From assembly GCF_015644665.1 (NCBI RefSeq), contig NZ_JADOBQ010000005.1:124001-188000 (forward strand): a stretch of DNA of 64,000 nt, in the 5' to 3' direction. The notes beneath the pieces were generated by a model, which was given only the letters and a program-made list of their open reading frames with translations, made no database searches and was not told where the DNA came from. Every line of letters begins with the position of its first letter. The stretch's first letter is position 1. The stretch comes from Roseobacter sp. MH60115. GTDB taxonomy: Bacteria > Pseudomonadota > Alphaproteobacteria > Rhodobacterales > Rhodobacteraceae. Of the stretch, positions 8,585 through 16,425 are shown one piece after another. The position numbers were made by a program, and so were the translations under genes.

Positions 8585-9058
8585 TCAGACCAATTTCTTA
8601 GCGCTGTGCAGGACACCATCAGAATCGCCATAAAGCCAGTCACCGGCAGAGATTGTCACACCACCAATATGGACCGGGCATCCCGCTTTGCCCCATCCCT
8701 CTTTCGCGCTTTTCACGGGGCTTGTCGCCAGGGCAAAAACCAATGTGTTCATCTGTGCGATATCAGCGCTGTCGCGGATGGCGGCATTCAGGACAATGCC
8801 GGCCCAGCCATGATCGATGGCCAGTTGGGCCAGCATATCGCCCAGAAGCGCGATGCGTGTGGATCCCCCACCATCTACCACAAGAACGCGCCCATTGCCG
8901 GGTGTTTCAAGCGCTGCCCGCACGATTGTATTGTCCTCAAAGCACTTCACCGTGTGGACGGGGCCCGCGAAATGGGTCTGCAGCCCAAAGCGCCGAAACG
9001 GCAGGTGAACGAGCGAGAGTTCGTCAGCGTGATTATCGATCAGGTCAGCGGTTTTCAT
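8585..9058 (-). CDS. RraA family protein (RNase E regulator-like or HMG-type aldolase)
   Basis: 157 residues, close to the length of E. coli RraA and alignable throughout: VKCFEDN near residue 40, RVLVVDGGGS near 60 and HIGGVTISAGDWLYGD near 130. In this family some members inhibit RNase E; others are divalent-metal pyruvate aldolases (4-hydroxy-4-methyl-2-oxoglutarate aldolase). Here an Arg-Asp pair (AIRDSADI) is present where E. coli RraA has Arg-Gln, so an aldolase or decarboxylase role is possible. It lies 6 bases after otnC at the end of a sugar-acid catabolic operon, which favours a metabolic role. Confidence 0.82.
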   Translation of the reverse strand: MKTADLIDNHADELSLVHLPFRRFGLQTHFAGPVHTVKCFEDNTIVRAALETPGNGRVLVVDGGGSTRIALLGDMLAQLAIDHGWAGIVLNAAIRDSADIAQMNTLVFALATSPVKSAKEGWGKAGCPVHIGGVTISAGDWLYGDSDGVLHSAKKLV

Positions 9059-9064
9059 AGGTCC

Positions 9065-9703
9065 TCACATGTTGGCGCAGCTGCGTTTGAGGTCGGCGAC
9101 GTCCGCATCTGACAGCAGGCGCGTTTTCTGACCCCGTGTGGCCATGAGCAACTTGGCCGTTTCTTCCAACTCTTCAGCGGCACAGACCGCCGAGAACAGA
9201 TCCTTGCCGCTGACAACGGGCCCGTGATTTGCCAGGAGGACAGCGCTGTATGCGCCTTTCAGATCAGCAATCAGATCACCGGCCCTGGGATCGCCGGGTT
9301 TCACATAGGGAACCAGCTTGACCGTCCCGACGCGCATGACGACATAGGGCGTGAGCGGAGGGATGCAATCATCGGGATCGGTGGCCTCAAGGCATGACAA
9401 GGCCGTCGCCCATGTGGAATGCAGGTGGACAACCGCACCGCATTGGGGGCGCGATTGGTAGAATGCGCGATGCAGGAATGTTTCCTTCGTGGGTTTGGCA
9501 CCGCTGATATGTCGTCCGTCCGCATCAATCTTGGAGATGCGATCGGGGTCAATGGCGCCAAGCGTGGCATTCGTCGGCGTCACCAGAATGGCGTCGCCGA
9601 TACGTGCAGAGACGTTCCCTGCTGTTCCAACGCTGAAACCGCGCTGAAACAGTGACGCACAAAGCATCGCCATCTGCTGGCGCAGGTCGCTTTCCTTGGT
9701 CAT
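9065..9703 (-). CDS. otnC: 3-oxo-tetronate 4-phosphate decarboxylase OtnC (class II aldolase family)
   Basis: 212-residue class II aldolase/adducin-fold enzyme. The zinc-binding histidines are visible in VVHLHSTWATALS and LLANHGPVV; the N-terminus carries SVGTAGNVSARIGD. Family members beside otnK decarboxylate 3-oxo-tetronate 4-phosphate to dihydroxyacetone phosphate and CO2. The ATG at 9703 overlaps the otnK stop by 4 bases (ATGA), so the two are translationally coupled. Position and sequence both support OtnC rather than fuculose-phosphate aldolase, although the exact substrate stereochemistry is unknown. Confidence 0.88.
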   Translation of the reverse strand: MTKESDLRQQMAMLCASLFQRGFSVGTAGNVSARIGDAILVTPTNATLGAIDPDRISKIDADGRHISGAKPTKETFLHRAFYQSRPQCGAVVHLHSTWATALSCLEATDPDDCIPPLTPYVVMRVGTVKLVPYVKPGDPRAGDLIADLKGAYSAVLLANHGPVVSGKDLFSAVCAAEELEETAKLLMATRGQKTRLLSDADVADLKRSCANM

Positions 9704-10980
9704 ACCCCATGCCCTTCCATCTGGCGCAATGCTTTCGCAAAGAAGTCCTGTGCGCCAAAGTTCCCTGACTTCAGTGCCAAAGCGACGGGGTCCTCCTGTC
9801 CAACGGTCAGGACCGGCACGCCGGGATCGATTTCCGGTCCGATGTTCATGGCGGAGACACCACATTGATCGGTAATGGCCTGGGCGACCGCCCCTGACGT
9901 TTCCCCACCTGCAACGACAATGCGGCGATGGCCTTGCTGTACCAGCCGCCGCGCTGTCATCGCGAAGAGGTTATCGAGTTTCTCGGAAACGGCCTCCCGG
10001 CCATATTGCGATTGAAGCGTTGCGACGTCATCCGGCGCCCCGGAGGAATAAACCAAAGGGGCGCTGCCCGTGTTGGCCGCGATAAAACCCACCAGATCAT
10101 CATCCGTGACCGCGCCAGCCATCACGCCCGGCACGTCAATCGCAAGGGTTGGGTGCGTCTCGGCGTGGAGCGCAACCTGACCACGGGTTGCCCCAGAGCA
10201 GGAGCCTGCCAGAATGGCCTCTGGTCCACTGACACAAATGCTGCGCACGCCGTCGCCTGTCGCCTTGCGGGCCCGGATGAAATTGCGCGGCAGGCCCAAT
10301 GCGATACCAGACCCGCCAGTCACCAGAACGCTGTCGGCAACTGCGTCACCAAGCACCAGCAGGTCGCTGTCCGTAACGGCATCTGCCACTATGAACCGGA
10401 CATCGGGGTCCGTCAGCGCCGCGCGGGTCTCTTGCACGCCAGCAAGGATAGAGTTCAGGGTGAGATGACCTATCGGGCCTCTTGTTTGGTGCCCCAACCA
10501 GCGGCGGATGTCCGGGTCCGTCATTGGTGTCAGCGGGTGATGCTGCATGCCAGATTCGCTCAGCAGCTTGTCAAAGACAAACAGATGCCCCTGATAGACC
10601 GTCCGCCCCGTCGCCGGGAACGCCGGGCAAACGATCACGCCTGATGTGCCAAGCGCGTCCGCCAAAGCCTCTGCAACCGGTCCGATGTTCCCGTTTTTGG
10701 TCGAATCGAATGTGGAGCAATATTTGAAAACAATCTGCTCACAGCCCTGTGTCTGCAACCAGTCGAGTGCCAGAAGACTGTCTTCAACAGCCTCTTTGAC
10801 AGGCGCAGACCGGCTCTTGAGCGAGATCACGCCCGCCTCAATTTCCGGATCGGCGGGGACGTCCGGCACACCCGCAAACTGCGCGGTTTTCAAGCCGCCT
10901 TCCGGTGCCACACCTTTGGCCAATGTGTTGGCGATGTCGCTCGCGCCGGTAAAATCATCTGCGATAACGCCTAGCAGCAT
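9700..10980 (-). CDS. otnK: 3-oxo-tetronate kinase OtnK (DUF1537 family)
   Basis: 426-residue two-domain sugar-acid kinase. The N-terminal domain opens with LLGVIADDFTGASDIANTL, the hallmark of the family, and contains FKYCSTFDST. The C-terminal nucleotide-binding domain contains VAGGETSGAVAQAI. Characterised OtnK enzymes phosphorylate 3-oxo-tetronates at O4 using ATP. It overlaps otnC by 4 bases downstream and the racemase-like gene by 10 bases upstream, so the three are one transcript. Related kinases for D-threonate or erythronate are alternatives, but those pair with PdxA-like enzymes, which are absent here. Confidence 0.9.
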   Translation of the reverse strand: MLLGVIADDFTGASDIANTLAKGVAPEGGLKTAQFAGVPDVPADPEIEAGVISLKSRSAPVKEAVEDSLLALDWLQTQGCEQIVFKYCSTFDSTKNGNIGPVAEALADALGTSGVIVCPAFPATGRTVYQGHLFVFDKLLSESGMQHHPLTPMTDPDIRRWLGHQTRGPIGHLTLNSILAGVQETRAALTDPDVRFIVADAVTDSDLLVLGDAVADSVLVTGGSGIALGLPRNFIRARKATGDGVRSICVSGPEAILAGSCSGATRGQVALHAETHPTLAIDVPGVMAGAVTDDDLVGFIAANTGSAPLVYSSGAPDDVATLQSQYGREAVSEKLDNLFAMTARRLVQQGHRRIVVAGGETSGAVAQAITDQCGVSAMNIGPEIDPGVPVLTVGQEDPVALALKSGNFGAQDFFAKALRQMEGHGV

Positions 10981-11669
10981 GATGCTTTGCCTCTTTTGGT
11001 CGCTTCCACGCGGCGGCGGATTTCGAGGATCGCGGCTTCAGGACTGGTCAGGATCGGGATGCCGGTTGCTTTTCGCACGTCTTCGGCCGCGCCTGCCATT
11101 GAGAATTGTCCGAGCATGATGACGTCAGCCTCCGTGACCCGAGACGCCAGTTCCGCGATCAACTGATCATGTGTCGCATCATCTCCAGCACGTTTGGCCT
11201 CAAGCGCGCCCGGACAGAAATAGGGTATGATCTGTGCCGTAACGCCACGTTGTGCTGCCGCGTCGCGAAATTCGCTTTCCATACCGGCGGCGGCAGGGGC
11301 GAATGTGGTTATCATCGCCACACGGTCCCCGTGGGCCAGGGCCGCATCGAACATGGCTTCGTTTGGTTTCATCACGGGAATTGAACTGCTTTCCGCCGCA
11401 TCCTCAATTGCCTTGCCAAAAGCAGAACAGGTAAACAGAACGCCGTCCGCCCCCGCGCCTTCGGCATATTTCGCAAGCCCGATGATGCGGTCCCAGAGTG
11501 CCAGCGTCAGATCATCGGATTTTTGCCGATCCATCGACAAGCCCTCTTCAAGGAGGGTCATGGTTTCAGCCTCCGGCCAGAGTCTTCTCGCCGCTTCTTC
11601 AATCGGATCAATCGCAACGCGTGTGGCGTGGATCAGGGCTATGCGCGGGTGCTTGGTCATCAACGTCAT
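10971..11669 (-). CDS. Aspartate/glutamate racemase-like (Asp/Glu/hydantoin racemase superfamily) protein
   Basis: About 232 residues, starting MTLMTKHPRIALIHATRVA; a second ATG three codons later (11660) is equally possible because neither has a strong ribosome site. The first catalytic cysteine region is present (VLFTCSAFGKAIED, near residue 80). Where hydantoin and glutamate racemases carry a second cysteine (GCAGM-like), this protein has LGQFSMAG, so a two-base racemisation is unlikely. It overlaps the otnK start by 10 bases. From context I infer a sugar-acid isomerase or accessory enzyme; activity is unproven. Confidence 0.75.
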   Translation of the reverse strand: MTLMTKHPRIALIHATRVAIDPIEEAARRLWPEAETMTLLEEGLSMDRQKSDDLTLALWDRIIGLAKYAEGAGADGVLFTCSAFGKAIEDAAESSSIPVMKPNEAMFDAALAHGDRVAMITTFAPAAAGMESEFRDAAAQRGVTAQIIPYFCPGALEAKRAGDDATHDQLIAELASRVTEADVIMLGQFSMAGAAEDVRKATGIPILTSPEAAILEIRRRVEATKRGKASCC

Positions 11670-11748
11670 CGTTCGGGAAAGAGGACAGTTACACCGCCGA
11701 AGGACGGCGTCACCAGATGTGCGGAGGGCAGGTCCGTCGGGAGGTTGC

Positions 11749-12834
11749 TCAAGCGGCAACCGCCTGCCGCGACAGAGCGTCAGCAACATGTTGACCGAAC
11801 GCATCCGTGTTTACGCTGCCACCCAGATCGCGTGTTCGCTTGTCAGGGTCATCAATGACGGCATCAACGGCATCTGTGATCGCCTTGCCCGCGTGCATCA
11901 GTTTTGGAACACCGCGTCGCTCGCCCAGCCAGGACAGCATCATTGCGGCAGACAGGATCAGCGAGGTCGGGTTGGCCACATTCCGGCCAGCGATATCAGG
12001 GGCAGAGCCGTGCTGTGCCTGAGCGCAACACAGACCCGTTTCGGCATTGGCATTGATCGACCCGGCAAGACCAAGGGACCCGGACAGTTCCGACGCAAGA
12101 TCAGAGAGGATGTCACCGTAAAAATTCGTGGCAACGACGACATCATACGTTTCCGGTTTGCGCACGAGGAGCGCGGCAAAAGCGTCGACGATCAGTTCTT
12201 CTGTATCAACCTCGGGGAAGTCTTTCGCGACCTCGCGAAAACACTCCAGGAACAACCCGTCCGTCATCAGAAATGAATTGGCCTTGTGGATCGCCGCGAC
12301 CTTTTTGTCCCGCTGCATCGCCAGCTTGAAAGCCTCGCGGCAAATCCGCATGGAACCGTGCCGCGTGATCTTGCGGACAGACAAGGCCATATCGGGGTCA
12401 GGCATCATCTCACCCACACCCTTGAACATGTTGCGGTCGGGATAAAACCCCTCTGTTGCCTCGCGCATGATCACCAGATCCATACCCGGTGCCTTATTCG
12501 CCAAAAAGTCGCGAGAGCGGGCAGGGCGCACATTGGCGTAAAGGTCCAAACCAATGCGAAAGCCTGCAGAGACGTTGCGCCCGCCTTCGGCGACGGGCGG
12601 ATAATCCATATGCGACTGGGTGCCGAGGATCACGCCGTCGAACCCGGTGCGTGCACGCTCAAGCACTTCTTCTCGAAGCGTTACTCCATGCGTCTTGAGG
12701 CTTTCGAAACCGGACTGTTCTTCGTGGAAGGTCATATCCAGATCAAAGCGGTCATTGGCGGCATGCACCACCTGCAATGTGGCGGCCATGATTTCCGGGC
12801 CGATCCCGTCACAAGGCAATGTCATGATTTTCAT
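11749..12834 (-). CDS. Isocitrate/isopropylmalate dehydrogenase family oxidoreductase
   Basis: 361-residue NAD(P)-dependent beta-hydroxyacid oxidative enzyme. It opens KIMTLPCDGIGPEI; substrate-side residues appear in VIMREATEGFYPDRN and AIHKANSFLMTDGLF (catalytic Lys), metal ligands in NFYGDILSDLASEL, and the nucleotide loop in HGSAPDIAGRNVANP. It resembles tartrate/D-malate-type members rather than biosynthetic LeuB. First gene of the leftward operon, with GGGAGGAG 8 bases upstream of ATG. Within an otnK-otnC operon it could perform the initial oxidation of a four-carbon sugar acid; tartrate or malate oxidation is the alternative. Confidence 0.85.
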   Translation of the reverse strand: MKIMTLPCDGIGPEIMAATLQVVHAANDRFDLDMTFHEEQSGFESLKTHGVTLREEVLERARTGFDGVILGTQSHMDYPPVAEGGRNVSAGFRIGLDLYANVRPARSRDFLANKAPGMDLVIMREATEGFYPDRNMFKGVGEMMPDPDMALSVRKITRHGSMRICREAFKLAMQRDKKVAAIHKANSFLMTDGLFLECFREVAKDFPEVDTEELIVDAFAALLVRKPETYDVVVATNFYGDILSDLASELSGSLGLAGSINANAETGLCCAQAQHGSAPDIAGRNVANPTSLILSAAMMLSWLGERRGVPKLMHAGKAITDAVDAVIDDPDKRTRDLGGSVNTDAFGQHVADALSRQAVAA

Positions 12835-13127
12835 ACTTCAAGCTCCTCCCGGCCGGTCTGCCGTATCCTTCATTCATACTTATATTGGTCTTTTATATTT
12901 AAATATGCAATTTGCAAGGCGAAAAAGCAATCGTATCAAGCGAGCGGTAGCTTCATATCTCTTGCGGTGTAGCGAAGTGATACAGCTGTATGGAAGAAGT
13001 TATTGATGCTTGTGCAGTGGTTTATTCTGCGAGAAATGATTTTTGCATTTTAAGTTGACAACATGCAATCTATGCCTTTATTGCACTAATCATTATAAAA
13101 ATGCAAAGTGATCTTAGGGAGGAAACC
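12835..13127. promoter_or_regulatory. Divergent promoter/operator region of the sugar-acid island
   Basis: AT-rich region between the divergent dehydrogenase and tctC operons. It holds a perfect 12-base palindrome ATACAGCTGTAT (12980-12991) almost exactly midway, a TGCAA-T-TTGCA palindrome (12906-12916), and further TGCAA/TTGCA half-sites at 13043, 13064, 13081 and 13102. Similar half-sites precede the GntR gene at 16304 and 16359. I infer that the GntR regulator of the island binds here. Confidence 0.55.
13055..13082 (+). promoter_or_regulatory. Candidate sigma-70 promoter of tctCBA
   Basis: A perfect -35 hexamer TTGACA (13055-13060) is followed after 16 bases by TTTATT (13077-13082), a 4/6 match to the -10 box. 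The start codon of tctC is 45 bases downstream. A TGCAA half-site lies inside the spacer, a suitable position for repression. Confidence 0.55.
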
Positions 13128-14093
13128 ATGATCAAGCGCCGAACATTTACCCTGCTGGCTGCCGCCATTACCGCGTCGGCTGTCGCACTGCCTGCCGTTG
13201 CAGAGGAATACCCGTCCGAACGGCTGACCTATACAATCGCCTTCGGGCCCGGTGGCGGCAATGATCGGATGTCCCGGACCGTCGTGGATGTTCTGCGCCA
13301 GTATGACCTCTATTCCGGCGATATCGTCGTGGAAAACCGTGAAGGCGGCAGCGGCGCAGTCGGCTTCAGCTACGTCAGTCAAAAAGCGGGCGACCCGTAC
13401 CGCTTGACCTCGACAAGCGGCAATTTCATCGGCACGCCGCTCGTGGCAGACACGGATTGGACTTACGCGGATTTCACCCCCATCGGACTGCTCGCAAGTG
13501 ATGCAATGCTGCTTGTGGTGCGTGCCGATTCCGATTTTGTCGATCTCGATGCCTTTGTGAGCGCCGCAAATGCCGGACGCGTGACCATCGCGGGCAGCGG
13601 CTCTGCCGGGCCGGAGCGTGTGACAGCGGCCCTTTTTGCCAAGGCCGCAGGTATCGAATTTGAATACGTGCCCATCGGGTCCGGTGGTGAGCTTGTCACG
13701 GCATTGACCTCCGGCAGCGTCGACGCCGTTGTTGCAAACCCCTCTGAAGTTGCAGGCCAGTTGGAAGCGGGGACGCTGACGGCTCTTGCCTTCTCAGATT
13801 CCGCCCGCAGCACAAATAACCCTGACGTGCCGACCTTCATGGAACTCGGCTATGACTTCAGTTTCTCACTGCCACGCGGTGTTGTGATGCCGTCCGATCT
13901 CGATCCGGCGGTTCAGGACTGGTGGATCGCGACCCTGAAGCAAGTGGTCGAGACGCCGGAATGGCAGGAATACCTTGTCAAAAATGGTATGTCAGGCAAC
14001 CCGATCTGGGGTGACGACTTTGCCACCTATCTTGAAGAGACAAGCGCACAATACCGTGCCACGCTCGTCGAGATCGGTGCGATCAAAGAATAG
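13128..14093 (+). CDS. tctC: TTT-family periplasmic substrate-binding protein TctC
   Basis: 321-residue extracytoplasmic receptor of the tripartite tricarboxylate transporter family (Bug/TctC). A signal peptide (MIKRRTFTLLAAAITASAV...AVA, roughly 24 residues) precedes EEYPSERLTYTIAFGPGGGNDRMSR; the PGGGxD-type loop is the carboxylate-binding signature, and VPIGSGGELVTALTSG is also typical. The ATG at 13128 follows a strong GGAGG; an upstream ATG at 13101 would spoil the signal peptide. First gene of tctC-tctB-tctA. The imported compound is presumably the organic acid broken down by the divergent enzymes. Confidence 0.92.
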   Translation: MIKRRTFTLLAAAITASAVALPAVAEEYPSERLTYTIAFGPGGGNDRMSRTVVDVLRQYDLYSGDIVVENREGGSGAVGFSYVSQKAGDPYRLTSTSGNFIGTPLVADTDWTYADFTPIGLLASDAMLLVVRADSDFVDLDAFVSAANAGRVTIAGSGSAGPERVTAALFAKAAGIEFEYVPIGSGGELVTALTSGSVDAVVANPSEVAGQLEAGTLTALAFSDSARSTNNPDVPTFMELGYDFSFSLPRGVVMPSDLDPAVQDWWIATLKQVVETPEWQEYLVKNGMSGNPIWGDDFATYLEETSAQYRATLVEIGAIKE

Positions 14094-14111
14094 CACTGCA
14101 GATGCTCTCAA

Positions 14112-14136
14112 GTGGGCGCATGTCTCTTGCGCCCAC
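14112..14136 (+). repeat. Intercistronic hairpin between tctC and tctB
   Basis: Perfect 8-base inverted repeat GTGGGCGC / GCGCCCAC with a 9-base loop, 18 bases after the tctC stop and 35 bases before tctB. No U-run follows. As in the urtA-urtB gap, I infer an mRNA-stabilising or attenuating hairpin that keeps the receptor more abundant than the membrane subunits. Confidence 0.75.
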
Positions 14137-14171
14137 ATCCATTCTCACACGCAATCGGGAGGGGAGGACCG

Positions 14172-14699
14172 ATGAAAAAGTGGTTCGCCGCAGGTCTTCT
14201 TGCATTAGCCATTGGCTACACAGTCTACGGGCTCAGCACGCTGACGCTGCTGACGTCATCCGGGCGCCCAGCTGCAGGGTTTTTTCCCCTTCTGATCGGT
14301 ATCCTGCTGATCACGTCCTGCACGGTCAACCTATGGGGTGACCTGCGCGAATGGATGATGGAAAAACGCACCGGTATCGCCCCGGTTCACCAGGCGGAGC
14401 CGGAGACCGACGCGAAGGCCGACGCCCTTGGCGTTGATGCTCATGGCATTGATGGTGGCCCGGAGTTCGGGCGGGATGTGTTCATCGTCTTCCTCTACAT
14501 CTGCGGCTTTGTGGCCATCATGAATGTGGTCGGCGCGCTGCTGGCGATGTTCATTTTCATGCTCGTCTATCTCTTCACCTTCAATCGCGCCCACACAATC
14601 GGCAACCTGATCTACAGCCTGGCATTGCCTGCGTTTCTGTATGGGCTTTTCAAAATTCTACTCAATGCGTCGCTGCCCGTCGGCCCGCTCGGGTTTTAA
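14172..14699 (+). CDS. tctB: TTT-family small membrane subunit TctB
   Basis: 175-residue membrane protein with four hydrophobic helices (residues about 5-25, 38-56, 100-125 and 140-165), the expected topology for TctB. The segment GRPAAGFFPLLIGILLI is typical. Between helices 2 and 3 there is an acidic, alanine-rich cytoplasmic or periplasmic stretch (EPETDAKADALGVDAHG) that is longer than in minimal homologues. GGGGAGG precedes the ATG. It lies between tctC and tctA and forms the membrane complex with TctA. Confidence 0.88.
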   Translation: MKKWFAAGLLALAIGYTVYGLSTLTLLTSSGRPAAGFFPLLIGILLITSCTVNLWGDLREWMMEKRTGIAPVHQAEPETDAKADALGVDAHGIDGGPEFGRDVFIVFLYICGFVAIMNVVGALLAMFIFMLVYLFTFNRAHTIGNLIYSLALPAFLYGLFKILLNASLPVGPLGF

Positions 14700-14722
14700 C
14701 GTCCTGCGAAAGGAACTCTCCG

Positions 14723-16261
14723 ATGCTTGCTGATATTGCGGCAAATCTCTCTCTTGGGCTCAGCATTGCAGCCTCGCCTGACGGGTTCCTTTTTCTCGTG
14801 ATCGGGGCGTTCCTCGGGATGATCGTGGGCCTTTTCCCGGGTTTTGGACCAGCGGCAGGGATCGCGGTCTTGATCCCCATGACCTTCGGGCTGGAACCAA
14901 CGATTGCGATTATTATGCTGGCCGGTATCTACTACGGCTCAATGTACGGCGGCACGATCACCTCGATCCTGATCAATACGCCGGGCGAATCCGCGACGGT
15001 TGCCTCAACAATTGATGGATACCCGCTGGCCCAGAAAGGCCGGGCCGGGCCAGCCCTGGTGATGCAGGCCATCGCGTCTTTCTTTGGCGGGACAATCGGC
15101 GTCATCCTGATCACGGCACTTGCGCCGTCACTGGCCAACTTTGCGGCGTCTTTCGGACCCTCCGAGTACTTCCTGATCATCGCGGTGGGCTTGCTGATGC
15201 TGACCACAATGATGGGCGACAACAAGTTCAAGGGCTTCATCTCCGCGCTGATCGGCTTTGCTGTCGGCACGATTGGCGTCGATGTGATGAGCGGGCAACA
15301 GCGCTACACTTTCGGGTCGCCGGAGTTGATCGGTGGGGTCTATTTTGTCGCCGTGGCGATTGGCCTCTTCGGGATTGGAGAGCTTTTGCACTGCATCTTC
15401 AACGGACAGCACCGGCAGCCTGCCAAACGTTTGCGGATCAGTTTCCGCGACAAGGAATTCTGGCCCAGCAGGCAGGACTACTACGAGTCCCGTTTCACGT
15501 TCTGGCGCGGCTCGGCCATTGGCTTCATTGCGGGCGTCTTGCCCGGATCGGGGGCCACGCTGGGGTCGATCATCGGTTATTCTGTTGAAAAGAAAGTCGC
15601 GAAAGACCCCGAGAAATTCGGCAAAGGCGAGATGCGCGGCCTGGTCGCGCCGGAAGCCGCAAACAACGCGGCGTCTGCCGGTGCGATGGTACCTCTCCTC
15701 TCCCTCGGCATCCCCGGATCGGGCGCGACGGCAGTCCTTTTGGGCGCGTTTCTGATGTGGGGGCTGCAGCCGGGGCCACTCCTGATCGTCAACGATCCTG
15801 AGTTCGTCTGGGGGCTCATCGCAAGCATGTATCTGGGCAACATGATCCTCATCGCCATGAGCATTTTCGCCATTCCACTCTTTGTGAAGTTCCTCGACAT
15901 TCCTTACGTGAATGTTGTGCCCGTCATCGTCCTGCTGTGCGTCATCGGCGCATTCGCGATCAACGCAAGCATCATTGAGACCTGGATCCTGGTGCTGAGC
16001 GGATTGGTCGGATTTGCCATGAAAAAGTACGGCTATTCGCCCGCTGCGACGGTGCTGGCCTTGGTTTTGGGATCAATGGCCGAAGAAACATTCCTGCAAA
16101 CCTACATCATCTCGCAAGGCACGATGAACCTGTTCTGGGAGCGGCCTGTGTCCCTTGTCCTGTCAATCGTCCTGTTGGCTGTTGTCATCACCCCGATTGC
16201 GCTCGCCGTGATGTCGCGCCTCAAAGGAAACGCGGCCAAGGTGAACGGTGAAGCGTCATGA
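14723..16261 (+). CDS. tctA: TTT-family large membrane subunit TctA
   Basis: 512-residue integral membrane protein, the transport core of the tripartite tricarboxylate transporter. Conserved family motifs are GLFPGFGPAAGIAVL near residue 40, YGGTITSILINTPGE near 80 and GVLPGSGATLGSIIGY near 275; about twelve hydrophobic helices follow the expected pattern and length. AAGGA lies 8 bases before the ATG. It is the last structural gene of the uptake operon; the regulator follows after 164 bases. Confidence 0.95.
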   Translation: MLADIAANLSLGLSIAASPDGFLFLVIGAFLGMIVGLFPGFGPAAGIAVLIPMTFGLEPTIAIIMLAGIYYGSMYGGTITSILINTPGESATVASTIDGYPLAQKGRAGPALVMQAIASFFGGTIGVILITALAPSLANFAASFGPSEYFLIIAVGLLMLTTMMGDNKFKGFISALIGFAVGTIGVDVMSGQQRYTFGSPELIGGVYFVAVAIGLFGIGELLHCIFNGQHRQPAKRLRISFRDKEFWPSRQDYYESRFTFWRGSAIGFIAGVLPGSGATLGSIIGYSVEKKVAKDPEKFGKGEMRGLVAPEAANNAASAGAMVPLLSLGIPGSGATAVLLGAFLMWGLQPGPLLIVNDPEFVWGLIASMYLGNMILIAMSIFAIPLFVKFLDIPYVNVVPVIVLLCVIGAFAINASIIETWILVLSGLVGFAMKKYGYSPAATVLALVLGSMAEETFLQTYIISQGTMNLFWERPVSLVLSIVLLAVVITPIALAVMSRLKGNAAKVNGEAS

Positions 16262-16425
16262 GGCCTTGTCAGAACACGCAGGTGCGGGATCGCACCCCCT
16301 CTTTTGCATTTGCCAAAGCAATAAGTTCAAAAAATTGCTTACGCTTTGCTTGAATAAATGCAATTTTTGGATGACGCGGACGGGGCGATCAGACCCCGAT
16401 CACAGTCGGAGGATGAGCCCTAAGC
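16262..16425 (+). promoter_or_regulatory. Upstream region of the gntR-mgsA unit
   Basis: 164-base AT-rich gap. It contains TTGCA at 16304-16308 and TGCAA at 16359-16363 in the contexts TTTTGCATTT and AAATGCAATTT, matching half-sites in the divergent region at 12835-13127. I infer a promoter with a GntR autoregulatory site; no unambiguous -10/-35 pair was assigned. Confidence 0.45.

Noticed and set aside
13101-13127. Upstream ATG for tctC.
   Set aside because: It would place hydrophilic residues before the signal peptide and lacks a ribosome site; the ATG at 13128 has GGAGG.
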